Shown here piece by piece: positions 18,387 to 29,100 of a stretch of 64,000 bases of DNA (position 1 is its first letter; every line of letters starts with the position of its first letter). Made by a program: the position numbers and the translations under genes. This DNA is from a virus. The notes beneath the pieces were generated by a model, which saw only the letters and a list, made by a program, of their open reading frames with translations, had not been told where the DNA came from and searched no databases. The stretch covers positions 50,923 to 114,922 of the IMG/VR virus record IMGVR_UViG_3300027797_000001; one strand, written 5' to 3'.

Positions 18387-21300
18387 ATGGATATGGCAGA
18401 AAATGAAAATTTAGATGTAACTGGTAGAGCAGAATTTTTAAGAAAAGGAACAACAGAACTTAATGATTTTCTTCCATTTGGTGGAGAGCAAATAAATACT
18501 CAGAATAATTTATTTGCACAAAATCCTCAAAGACCGCCTATTCAAATTGAGAGTCCTAATAGTGATCCTCAAAAACCTACTATACAAAAAGATTATATTC
18601 AGGACAATGGTCCTGGGATTATGCCATATAGTTCTAATCAACTTGCTAATACTTCACAGCAAAGAACACAAGCTAGATTAAAAAAATTACAGAATGCTGC
18701 TTATAGTCTAGAAGATAATTCTCAGTACTCTAAACCATTTATGTATGACTCTACAGCAACAGGGGCACATAAAGCTAAGTATAAAGGATACGGACAAAGA
18801 ACATATGATAGAATTGGTTTTAGCCCACTTGTAAACAATGAAGAAATCTTTATTAATAATACATCTATAGCAGATGATTTCATAAGAACTGCTACAAACT
18901 CATTTTTCCCTATGGTTGGTCAGGGGTTAATTGCTAATCCTAAAAGTTATGCTCAATTGTTTCAAGGAAATATTGGACAAGACTATGATCAATCTGAAGA
19001 TTATGAAGAGTATTCTAATATAGGATACAGTAGTAGAGGTGGACCATTGGCTTTTATAAACAATGTCTTTAACTCACTTGGATATAGTGCCGGGGTAATG
19101 TTTGAAGCAGGTGCAGAGATGGCACTTGAAGGAGCTATAGAAGGTGCTATTGTTGGTAGTATTGAACCAGGAGCAGGAACAGCTGCTGGTGGAGTTATAG
19201 GTGGAGCAATAGGTGGTGCAGTTGGAGTTGCTAGAGGATTGTTTGCTTTGCCAAAGTCTTTATTTAATATGGGGAAGTATGGTGGTAAGATGTTATCTTC
19301 TTTAAAAAATGCTGAGAAATTTACAGAAGCTAAAAACTTATTCAATACTGCTGTAAAGTCTACAGCAAATTTTGTTAATCCGGTAAATAATACACTTACT
19401 GCCTATAAAGAATATGATAATTTAACTGGATTAGCAAGAGCATCAAGAACAGCCGGGGGTTTCTTTAGAGATGTTATTGGTATGAATGCTGCCTTAAGTG
19501 AAGGTAGACTAGAAGGTGGGTTTGTAGAAAATAAAACTTATGAAAGATCCTATGATGAGTTTTGGAAAAAATTTAATAGAGCTCCTGATGATAAAGAACA
19601 ACTTGAATTAAGAAAAAGATCTAAGATTGCTGGTTTTCAGGATACATGGAAAAATGGTATGCTTGTTTTTTATTCTAATAAACTTGCGTTTCCAAATCTT
19701 TTTGGTAACAAGCTTTTTTCTAAAATGTCTAGAACAGTTGGTGAAATAGGAAATGAGTTTGATTTAGTTTATCAAGCTGGTAAGAAAGGTATTCAAGAAG
19801 GAAGTTATGAGTTAGTAGATTACAATATAAAAAATGCTCTTAAAGGTTTTATTAAACCAGCAAACTTCGGTAAGGCTTCATTAATGTATTTTAAGACTAA
19901 CCTGGTAGAAGGTACACAAGAAGTTTTACAAGATGTGTTGGCAGATGCTACTGAAGAGTATTATGTAAATTCTTACTTTGATCCAACTAAAGCAAACTTT
20001 GATTATTCAATGTCCACATTGGGTAATGCTTTTGGACATCAAGTTTCTGAACAAGGTTTTGAAACCTTTATGTCTGGTTTTGTAATGGGTGCATTTTTAA
20101 AGCCAGTATCTGGTGTGCCAAGATTTGCTACTATCCAGTACAATAAAATGAAAATGACTCCAGAAGAGTATAAGACATATACTAATGATAGGAAAACATA
20201 TGGTGAGCAGGTGAAGAATGCAATGAATAAGATGCATAAAAATCCTGTTGACTTTTTAAATGATAGAATGGTTAACTATGGTAACCAAAGTATTATATCT
20301 AAAAAATTAGCAGATGATGAAACAGATGAGAAAGAAATGTGGGATGGTGTTAATGCATCTTTCTTATCAGATGTAATTACTACATTAAGGGCTGGTACAT
20401 TTAAAGTTTGGTTAAGTAATTTTGAAAAATATAACCAGATGAGTGATAAAGACTTAGAAGATACTCTAAGTCTTAAAGGAGGAGAAGGTCAAAAAATGCG
20501 GGAAACAATGTCAAACTATGTTTCTAAAGCTAAAAAAATACAAGCAAGATATGATGAAGGCCAAAATACTTTTGGCAAAAGAATGATTCCCCTTACTAAT
20601 TTAAAAGAAGGTAGTCCTGAATATGAAAAAGCTCAGATATATAATAAAGCATTAGAAAGAGGTCTTTATAACTTAACCTTTTTAGGAGAGACCTTTGATT
20701 TAAATCTTGAAAGAATAAATGCAATGACTCAAAAACTTGGGTCATTGGATGCAATTAAAAACTTACCTGGTGCAGATTTTCAAACATTACTTGATCATGA
20801 AAGATTGACCAATAATATTAAAATACTTCAAACAGAAATTGAAACACTAAAACAAACTGGTGATCAAGCTGCAGTTACACAAGCAGAAAAGAAAGAAAGA
20901 TTGTTAACTAAGTTACAGAAGTTTCAAGATACTCAAATTGATTATTTAACTCTTAAGAAAGCAACTGAATCTTTAGAATTACTTAAACGTGAAGCAAAAG
21001 CTGCTGGTAAAAAAGCAAATATAGAAGATCTAGAAGTTGCTAAAGAGATTATTGATTATTATAAAAAGAATGGAAAGAATCCTAAAAAAGATCATAAAAA
21101 AGCATTTGAAGAATTATTAAAAGATTTATCTGGCTCAGATGTCAACTTCATGAAAATGATGAGACAATTAAAAGCTAATGATGGCATGAGAGATTTATTT
21201 ACAAAGTTAACAGACATATACGACTTAACTTTAGAAAATAAAAACATAGTACCATATGTTACAACTCTTACAGATCCTGATGGTTTCTATGAGCATGTAA

Positions 21301-24300
21301 ATAGAAACTTTGAGTGGATGAGAAATCTTTGGCTTAGTAGGCAAAACTATTACAAAGAAGTAATAGATAAGTCTATTAAGATGAAAGAAAATAATGATGC
21401 ATTAAGAGAATTAGCTAATCTAAATATATATGTTGATCTTGATCAATTTGCAGATTGGACAGAAAATCCAAATGCATTACCAGAATATTTTATTGATGCC
21501 AGTCAAGGGTCAGAAAGAATTATTCCAAAAGGTAGTGTGCTTTATGATAAGTATGTTAAAGTTCTTAATGATACAGCAAGAGCTCAAGAAACAAAAGCTG
21601 CTGGAGATCCAGTAGATATTAATGGTCAGCTTGATGAGGCTATAGAAGATTTAATGAATAAAAAATCTGTAGAAATTGATGAAGCAGATAAACAATTCAA
21701 AGAAGCAATTAAGGTTGAGACTACATTTACATATGACGAACTCTTACAACAAGAAGAAGACTTAAGAAAATCACAAGAGGCTGTAGTACTTACTGAAACA
21801 CAAAAGAAAGTAATTGATGCTGATATAAGTAAACTGTTTGAAAATATGCCAGCAGATGATCCTGCTGCTATATTACAACAACTTAGAAATTTTGTTAATA
21901 GAGGTGTTATTCCTGAAGAGTTTTTAAATGATGATAAAATAGTTGAGTTTAGAGATGAGTTCTTAGTTAGTCCTTCTGATGACAACATGCTTGGATTATC
22001 AGAGAAAAGAATGAAAGAAATCAAAGCTGAAGCTATTGAGTTATATAGATCTTTTCCAGAAACCTATGATGATACACAAAGAAGAGATGCAGCTGGTAGA
22101 TACATGGCAGTTTTTGAATTAATAAACAACTACTTAAATTCTACAGAAGTAATTAGTTCGAAAGAAAAACAAGAGAAAGCTAAAGAAAAAGTAGATAGCA
22201 ATATCATTAATACTACTCAAGCATATGCAGATTATCAAATTACACTTAAAGATATAGATGAGAGATATGCTGGATTATTGCAAGAGTTAAAAGATCTCTT
22301 TATTAAAAGAGGTGCATCAACTACACCTACAGAAAAAGAAATATCTACAAAATCATCATGGGCTGATATACAAAAATCTGCACCAGCGTTATACAAAACT
22401 TTGTTAGAGCAATTTAATAAAGAAGTTGTTGAAGGTATGGGTATTAATGAATCTGATGAAAACTTTGAAGGAGTTAAGAATAACTGGTTAGAACAACAAG
22501 GTGAAACAATCAACAGATATAATGTTGAAAAAGAATCTGAAAAAATTATTAAACAACAAGAGGCTAAACAATTTAAAGTACCGACATTAAAGTATTTTAA
22601 ATTACCAGCACGTATTGCAAATATAACTCCTTCATCAAGGATTAAACCATATCAAGATGTTATTTCTGCATTGAAGTTAATGTTACAAACAAAAATTGCT
22701 GTTGATTTAAAAACACAAAAACAAATAAAGCTAACAAATGAAGATTTAACAAATATTAAAAGTGATATTGTAGAATTAGAAAGATTAGTAAACTGGTTAA
22801 GTGAAAATGGAGTTGTAGAAAATGAAACTTTATTTGATGTTACGGATAATATCTTTACTGAAAAAGTAAAAAATAGAGCTGGTGAAATAGAAGAAGTAAG
22901 GGATGAGAATGGTGTACTAATTGAAAGAAGAATAGATGGTGCTCCTGCAAGAAGGGTAACTAAAGAAGCTGAGAAATTAGATATAGAAAGTACACCTGGA
23001 AAAGAAAGTTTTGTTTATGAACCTTTAAAAACAAAAACAAAGACTAAATATGATGCAGAAGGTAATGTTACTGAAGTATATGATGTACCATCACCAATCA
23101 TGTCTGCATATGATGCTATTATAGAAAGTGATGACATTGCTGATAACAAAAAGTTAGATGCTTTCTTAAAGTCATTTACTCAATGGGTGATGGCATCCGG
23201 TCTAGTATTTAAAGATAAGACAGGTAAAAAAATAAACAAAGAGAAATATGATCTATTAAAAGAATCTTTAGAACAAGATTTCTCTAGAGAGAATGTTTAC
23301 AATACTGTTGGAAGTCTAGCATTTAAACACTCATCAGATGCTGGTAATATAATTGATGATTTAATAAAAGATTTTTTAACTAGAGAAGGTACATCATTTA
23401 AAGAAATAACCAAACCTGAAAAAATGTCTAAAAAAGCATTTGATAATTTGTTTGGTAAGAATGGTGTAATTAGAAAATTTAGAGATGGTATAATTGATGG
23501 TGATTATATTATTGTTGGTGCTGGAGATTTAGTATTTGATAAAACTCTTTTTGAAAATGGTATAGTAGGTGAGACAGATTTAGTAGCTATAAATACTAGA
23601 GGTGAGTTACAAATTATTGATATTAAAGCTCTTGGTTCTGGAAGTTGGGCTATATTTAATTCTGATTTGGAATTAAATAAAAAAATTAACGCTCTTAAAA
23701 AACAGGGGTTAACAGATCAAGAAATTGAAAAAGATTCTGATGTTGCTCTAATAAAACGAAACTTATTAAAAAGTAAAAAGCAATATTATAGAATTCAACA
23801 ATCTATTTATAGAAACTTAATCTGGAGAATGACGGGGATTAAACCTACAAGAATTGGTTTAATGGCCTTAGAGGTAGATGTAGATACTGAAGGCAATATT
23901 AATAATGCAAACATTTCAAATATAGTTCCTAAAGGAGAAAGCACACTTGAACTAGAATACTTCCCTGGTGTTGAATCAATTGTTCCAGAACCTGAAGTTA
24001 CAAGTCAACCTACAAAAGGTCTTGTTTCTGAAATAACAGAAGAAGAATTTAATGATTTTGTTAACAACGGTGTTGTTTCAGAAGATAGACTTAATTCTAT
24101 TGCTAATAAGATTAAAAATAATCAATCATTAACAACTCAAGAAACTGCAATATTCAATGATAAAACTTCTGAAGTAAATGCAAAAATTCAAGAAATATTT
24201 ACTTTAGAAGATAATCCAGAAAGATCTAACGTTGTAGCTGATAATGTAAATCAACAAATCATTTATAATGGTAGGGTTGGAACACTTAGACTTGTAGGTA

Positions 24301-26102
24301 ATGTTTACACTATATTTTATAGTGATGGCACTGGTGGACAGTTATTATATAAGCAAAATGCATTAACTGATGGAAGTGTAAAACTAGATGAGATAGGTGC
24401 TATTCTTCCAACAATAATTACAAATGTTGGACAAGTTAAAATTATTAATGGTAAAAAAATAGATGCTGAAATAATCAGTGAGTCTAGAGTTAGGATTAAT
24501 CGTGTATTCTATAGAATAAACAAAAACAAACTTGGTGCAGTATCTTCTATGTCATATCAATCTAATGATGCAGAAATAAATGAACTAGAAGACGAGATCA
24601 AAATTTATAAATCTGAAATACAAAGATTACAAAAGGAGAATGCTCAATTGTTATCTAAAACAAAATCAGATAGTTACAAAAGTCAAATTGCAAAGTTAAC
24701 TACGCAAATAGAAACTGCGCAAGAAGAAGCTAAAGTAACAGAGTCTCTTTCTGAAAGAGCTAGATTAGAAAGTGAATTATATGATTTAAATAATCAACAG
24801 AATTCAAACATCAGAACCATTGCTGATTATAACACAGAAATTGAATTAGTAAATAGTAGGATAGAAGATCTTAAACAATCTAATGAATCTGTTAAAATTA
24901 CCAGTGGTAATTTAAATGATCTTATTGCCGCATTAAATCTTCTACCCGGAAGCTTTAAGTTCTATGCAGGTAAGACAGCTCAAGATCAGAAAAAAGATTT
25001 AGCTTCTATACAGGGTAAATCAGTTACCCCAAATCTTAGTCAAAAGATAACTGAGATTATGGAGAAAGATTTCCCTAATGCATATAATAAACTTATTGAC
25101 TCTGGTGTAACTGCAATATCATCTGAAGAACTTAATACTATAAAAGATTGGACAAATAAAACAATTGAAGAGTTATCTGCTTTAGGTACTGCAGAAGCAA
25201 TTGCTAATAATCTTACTGATGAATTAGATAATCAGATCAATGTTTTACAAGGAATGTTAAATGACTTAGAATTAATTAAATTAAATAAAGATGGAAGCAT
25301 CAGTAAAAAACCGCAAACAGCAGCAAGCAAAGTCTTTGGACCTAAAAAAATATCAGACGGGACTGGTATATCTTCGCCTGTCAAGCCTACCAGTGAACAA
25401 ACAGAAGGAATTTCTGTCGGAGAAGGAACAAAACCAAGACAAGGAACAGTAGATGAAGCTAAAAAATCTTTAGAGGAATCATTAGCTATATCTGCTAGTT
25501 TATCAGGAATCAATGTATCAATGCAAATTAAGTCAACTAAGCAAGCTGACAAGTTAATTGATAAAATGAGAAATGCTAATACAGAACAAGAGCTTAATGA
25601 TGCATACTTTGAAGCATTAAATTATCTAAGTAATAATCCTGGAAAAATTGATCCAAACATTATTGCTAATACATTTACTGCAGTAACAGAAGAGAAAAAC
25701 TTTAATGATGAGAATCCAACTCCTACTTACGAATCTATTAAGAAAGGAACATATTTGATGCCTAAAACACCTATGTTTAAAAATGAAAATCCAAGTCCGG
25801 TAGAAATTGTTAGAAAAGGACCTAAAGCTATTGTTATAAAAGACATTAATACTAATGAGTCTATGAATATAAAACCAGAAGATTTGTCTAAATTTGTAAC
25901 TATGACAGAAGAAGGATTAAAGCAATTGGGTGGAGTGGAACTTACTCAAGAAGACATTAGAGAAATAGAAGAAAATGCACAAGTAATTGCAGATACTCTT
26001 GAGAATACAGCTGAGTTAAACAAAGCTGCAGATGAAGTTAAAAATGCTGAGACAAAGGGTAGCTTCAGAGATAGATTGAAAAATAAAAATTGTAATATTT
26101 AG
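18387..26102 (+). CDS. Giant cargo protein with glycine zipper, PD-(D/E)XK-like nuclease region and coiled coil
   Basis: The product is 2571 residues; ATG 18387 and ATG 18393 (MAENENLDV) are both possible starts. Seen: a Gly/Ala-rich, membrane-active-looking glycine zipper (about 234-292); long charged helical regions; a nuclease-like region (about 1648-1821) with SSDAGNIIDDLI, GETDLVAIN, LQIIDIKA and YYRIQQSIYRNLI, matching the order of RecB/Cas4-type PD-(D/E)XK motifs (acidic residue, DxK, Q-x-x-x-Y); and a coiled coil (about 2061-2168). The TAG stop is followed by GAA and then the ATG of the RNA polymerase gene in the same frame. Known: giant ORFs beside the crAss-like RNA polymerase encode virion cargo. 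Inferred: the zipper may help cross host membranes and the nuclease may act after entry. Confidence 0.85.
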   Translation: MDMAENENLDVTGRAEFLRKGTTELNDFLPFGGEQINTQNNLFAQNPQRPPIQIESPNSDPQKPTIQKDYIQDNGPGIMPYSSNQLANTSQQRTQARLKKLQNAAYSLEDNSQYSKPFMYDSTATGAHKAKYKGYGQRTYDRIGFSPLVNNEEIFINNTSIADDFIRTATNSFFPMVGQGLIANPKSYAQLFQGNIGQDYDQSEDYEEYSNIGYSSRGGPLAFINNVFNSLGYSAGVMFEAGAEMALEGAIEGAIVGSIEPGAGTAAGGVIGGAIGGAVGVARGLFALPKSLFNMGKYGGKMLSSLKNAEKFTEAKNLFNTAVKSTANFVNPVNNTLTAYKEYDNLTGLARASRTAGGFFRDVIGMNAALSEGRLEGGFVENKTYERSYDEFWKKFNRAPDDKEQLELRKRSKIAGFQDTWKNGMLVFYSNKLAFPNLFGNKLFSKMSRTVGEIGNEFDLVYQAGKKGIQEGSYELVDYNIKNALKGFIKPANFGKASLMYFKTNLVEGTQEVLQDVLADATEEYYVNSYFDPTKANFDYSMSTLGNAFGHQVSEQGFETFMSGFVMGAFLKPVSGVPRFATIQYNKMKMTPEEYKTYTNDRKTYGEQVKNAMNKMHKNPVDFLNDRMVNYGNQSIISKKLADDETDEKEMWDGVNASFLSDVITTLRAGTFKVWLSNFEKYNQMSDKDLEDTLSLKGGEGQKMRETMSNYVSKAKKIQARYDEGQNTFGKRMIPLTNLKEGSPEYEKAQIYNKALERGLYNLTFLGETFDLNLERINAMTQKLGSLDAIKNLPGADFQTLLDHERLTNNIKILQTEIETLKQTGDQAAVTQAEKKERLLTKLQKFQDTQIDYLTLKKATESLELLKREAKAAGKKANIEDLEVAKEIIDYYKKNGKNPKKDHKKAFEELLKDLSGSDVNFMKMMRQLKANDGMRDLFTKLTDIYDLTLENKNIVPYVTTLTDPDGFYEHVNRNFEWMRNLWLSRQNYYKEVIDKSIKMKENNDALRELANLNIYVDLDQFADWTENPNALPEYFIDASQGSERIIPKGSVLYDKYVKVLNDTARAQETKAAGDPVDINGQLDEAIEDLMNKKSVEIDEADKQFKEAIKVETTFTYDELLQQEEDLRKSQEAVVLTETQKKVIDADISKLFENMPADDPAAILQQLRNFVNRGVIPEEFLNDDKIVEFRDEFLVSPSDDNMLGLSEKRMKEIKAEAIELYRSFPETYDDTQRRDAAGRYMAVFELINNYLNSTEVISSKEKQEKAKEKVDSNIINTTQAYADYQITLKDIDERYAGLLQELKDLFIKRGASTTPTEKEISTKSSWADIQKSAPALYKTLLEQFNKEVVEGMGINESDENFEGVKNNWLEQQGETINRYNVEKESEKIIKQQEAKQFKVPTLKYFKLPARIANITPSSRIKPYQDVISALKLMLQTKIAVDLKTQKQIKLTNEDLTNIKSDIVELERLVNWLSENGVVENETLFDVTDNIFTEKVKNRAGEIEEVRDENGVLIERRIDGAPARRVTKEAEKLDIESTPGKESFVYEPLKTKTKTKYDAEGNVTEVYDVPSPIMSAYDAIIESDDIADNKKLDAFLKSFTQWVMASGLVFKDKTGKKINKEKYDLLKESLEQDFSRENVYNTVGSLAFKHSSDAGNIIDDLIKDFLTREGTSFKEITKPEKMSKKAFDNLFGKNGVIRKFRDGIIDGDYIIVGAGDLVFDKTLFENGIVGETDLVAINTRGELQIIDIKALGSGSWAIFNSDLELNKKINALKKQGLTDQEIEKDSDVALIKRNLLKSKKQYYRIQQSIYRNLIWRMTGIKPTRIGLMALEVDVDTEGNINNANISNIVPKGESTLELEYFPGVESIVPEPEVTSQPTKGLVSEITEEEFNDFVNNGVVSEDRLNSIANKIKNNQSLTTQETAIFNDKTSEVNAKIQEIFTLEDNPERSNVVADNVNQQIIYNGRVGTLRLVGNVYTIFYSDGTGGQLLYKQNALTDGSVKLDEIGAILPTIITNVGQVKIINGKKIDAEIISESRVRINRVFYRINKNKLGAVSSMSYQSNDAEINELEDEIKIYKSEIQRLQKENAQLLSKTKSDSYKSQIAKLTTQIETAQEEAKVTESLSERARLESELYDLNNQQNSNIRTIADYNTEIELVNSRIEDLKQSNESVKITSGNLNDLIAALNLLPGSFKFYAGKTAQDQKKDLASIQGKSVTPNLSQKITEIMEKDFPNAYNKLIDSGVTAISSEELNTIKDWTNKTIEELSALGTAEAIANNLTDELDNQINVLQGMLNDLELIKLNKDGSISKKPQTAASKVFGPKKISDGTGISSPVKPTSEQTEGISVGEGTKPRQGTVDEAKKSLEESLAISASLSGINVSMQIKSTKQADKLIDKMRNANTEQELNDAYFEALNYLSNNPGKIDPNIIANTFTAVTEEKNFNDENPTPTYESIKKGTYLMPKTPMFKNENPSPVEIVRKGPKAIVIKDINTNESMNIKPEDLSKFVTMTEEGLKQLGGVELTQEDIREIEENAQVIADTLENTAELNKAADEVKNAETKGSFRDRLKNKNCNI

Positions 26103-26105
26103 GAA

Positions 26106-29100
26106 ATGGCTTGTTTATTAAATGAGAAAGATGTACTAGACATCTATAGTGATATATATGAGAATTTTTTAGAAGTACTTGATTCTAAATCTAAGACACC
26201 ATTTAGTCCTATAGATTATATTAAGACAATGCATTCTGACATTGCAGAGAATAATGATCCAAAGTTTGCATTAGAAGTAGTTCAGGCAATCCCACAAATC
26301 ATGTTGCAAGTAATTGCAACTAGAGGAGATGTTAGAAAATATATTGCTCTTAATAATATTGATACTAATTCTTTAATTAAGTTATCTGTAGACTTTGAGA
26401 AAATTGAAAATGTAAAAAAGTTTATAGCAGGTAAGATGCCATCTTTGTCTGATGTTAAATCTAAGATAGCTACAAAGAATAAATCTGATAAAGAAGTTAA
26501 ATTAAAAAATCCAGAAGATACATCTGAAAATAGTGATAATAAAGTATCTAATACAAAAATAGAAGATCCTTTAACATCTACATTTCAATATGCAAAAGCA
26601 GTTAATCCTGACACAGCTACAGAAGAAGAGTTAGAGCAAAGAGATCCTGAAAAAAATACCACACACTCTGTAGTAAAACAAATCATTGGTCTATTTGATA
26701 ATAGACCTGCAAATAGTGATGAAGTTATCTATCAAGGTACATCAGTTGCTTTAAGACCTATGATGCTTAACATGGTTCCTAAAGAACAATTGTTTAGTGA
26801 TGATGCAAAATTTTTAGAAGAAAATCCAGAATATAATGGGATAGTAGTTATTATCTCAGATGTTGATGGTAATATTTTAAACTTTGATGAAGATGGTAAC
26901 TTAGTTGATGATGGTAAAATTGCATATCAGTATTTAAGAGATTTAGAATTAAAAAATTCAAAGATCTCTTTAATGAATAGATCAGGATATAAGTATGAAC
27001 TAGTAAGTGCAGAACAAACTTTAAAAGCTGAAGACAAAAAAGAAAAAGAAAGGAATGGTCTTGGAATGTCTCAGAAACAAAAAGAAAATAGACTCATAGA
27101 AATTGAAAATGAGCAAAAACAAAAAATGAATGATCTATATAGAATCAGACAGTTTGTTATGCGTAATCCAGAAGAGGTATTTACTTTAAAGATTATAGGT
27201 GGCTCATATGGTAATTTTAAAAATAAGTTTATACCACTTTCAGAAACTGGATTAAATTTAAATGAGATTACATTACCTATTGCTGCAGGTCCGCAAAAAG
27301 GTTATATAAAGGTTAGAATTAAAACTAAAGGTGCTGGTGGTTACATAGATCACTATGTCTTATTACAAAGAGGGGATGTAACTTCAGAGATAGCAGATAA
27401 GATAGCTACAATATTAACTACTGATGCTGTATATAGAGGAAAACCATTATCAGATCTTGCTAAATATACATATGCAAATGTATTTTTAGATAATGCTATT
27501 GAAAAAAATAACATTAGAATAGATCTAAAAAAAGTTAATGGATTTAATGAATTACAAGTTTCTATCAAAGGAGAGAAGGTTGATTTAGATTCACCAACAG
27601 CTTTTGATGAAATTAAAAATCATTTACTTAAAGCGGTAGAACTAGGGAGTAAAACATATCCTGCTAATTTAAATTACAATAAAGATTTAATTGGAGGATC
27701 TTTTACTGATTATATAATTAAAGATGGAAAAGTAAGCACTAGAAAACAAGATTACTTTGAGTTTATTAAACCTTATATGAAAATTGAGTTTAGTAAATTA
27801 TCTGGAGGCTTCTTTATGAATAGTAATTCATATCTACAATTTGCGGTTCCAGAAGAAATTTTACCACCTAGTAAAAGAAATTATAGTTTAGCATCAACTA
27901 CATCTACAACAAATAAAGTAAAAGAAGTAGAAACACAAGATGTTGAAGATGAAGAAAGTGTAGATGTAGAACCAGGTGAGGTAGTATACAATCTTAAAAA
28001 ACAAGTTGGGTACGCACTTGCTACAGAGAATGCACAGAATACTGATGTAACATTAAACATTGCTGTTAATTTTGAACAGGGAGAAGCTAAGATTGCAAAG
28101 AGAAGTGCAAAGAATCATGTTCCAGTTACACTTAATAAAAAAAGATCTACACAAAAAAGCTTTGGTAATTTAACTACCATAGCTGGAAATGTAATTAAAC
28201 AACTAAATAGATTCAAGTCAGATACATTAAATGTAGCAGGTAATGATATTGTTACATCTATATTTAATGGTTATACACAACAAGATCTTGATCAGTTTAT
28301 GAATCAGTTATTTGAAAGAATAGTTAATTCAGATAGCTTAATTACTCCAATTAAAAAGATTGTAACTACTGGTGAATCAGGAGTTCCTGAATCAGCAATT
28401 AAGGCAGCTAAGAAAAATGGAATTGGTGTTGAAATTACTGTACCTACAGGATGGACTTTCTTTGTCTATAGAAAAAATAGTGCAAATAAAAAATACAAAA
28501 TATCAAACCTTGAAGAATTTAAGGCAAGATTTGGGGATGCTAAAGTAAAGACAACAGCTAAAAGAAAAACTAGTAGTACTATTAATAAAACTAAAAGTAA
28601 ATTTACTAAGGCTAAAACAACTAGTAGAAAGACAACTCCTAAGAAGACTACTAAACAAGCAAATAAGAAAGTAGATACTCAATTAAATAAATCTGCAATA
28701 AGCACACAGTTTAGTTTATTATCTAGACTTGGTGAAAGAAGAGAGTTATTTAAAGGAGACAATGACGAACTTAATAGATTAGATACTTTAGAAAGAAAAG
28801 TGGGTAATTTCTTTGAGAGATTATTTACTACTAAAGCTCAGAGAGATTCTATTTATAAGTGGTGGGAAACTCATCCAATGTCTAAGCATGTTCCTTTAGA
28901 TATTATAACCGGGATTGTTAATTCTGATGCTTTTGCAACTTGGAGCCAACATGGTATTACTTTGCACTTAGCAAATAATGCTACCCCTATTGACTTATGG
29001 CATGAGGCATGGCATGGATTTACTCAGTTATACTTAACTCCTGAAGAAAAAACTAAACTCTATGATGAGATTAGAAAAACTCCAAAGTTTGAGAATGCTA

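Noticed and set aside
18387-26102. Long antisense ORFs within the giant genes (for example 19001..19345, 21626..22024, 25232..25552 on the minus strand)
   Set aside because: They lie wholly inside well-supported coding sequence, have Ser/Leu/Ile-rich shadow composition and no start context.
28539-28690. Eukaryotic histone H1 origin of the Lys/Thr-rich linker
   Set aside because: The composition alone is similar; low-complexity basic linkers arise easily in AT-rich genomes and no conserved H1 globular domain is present.
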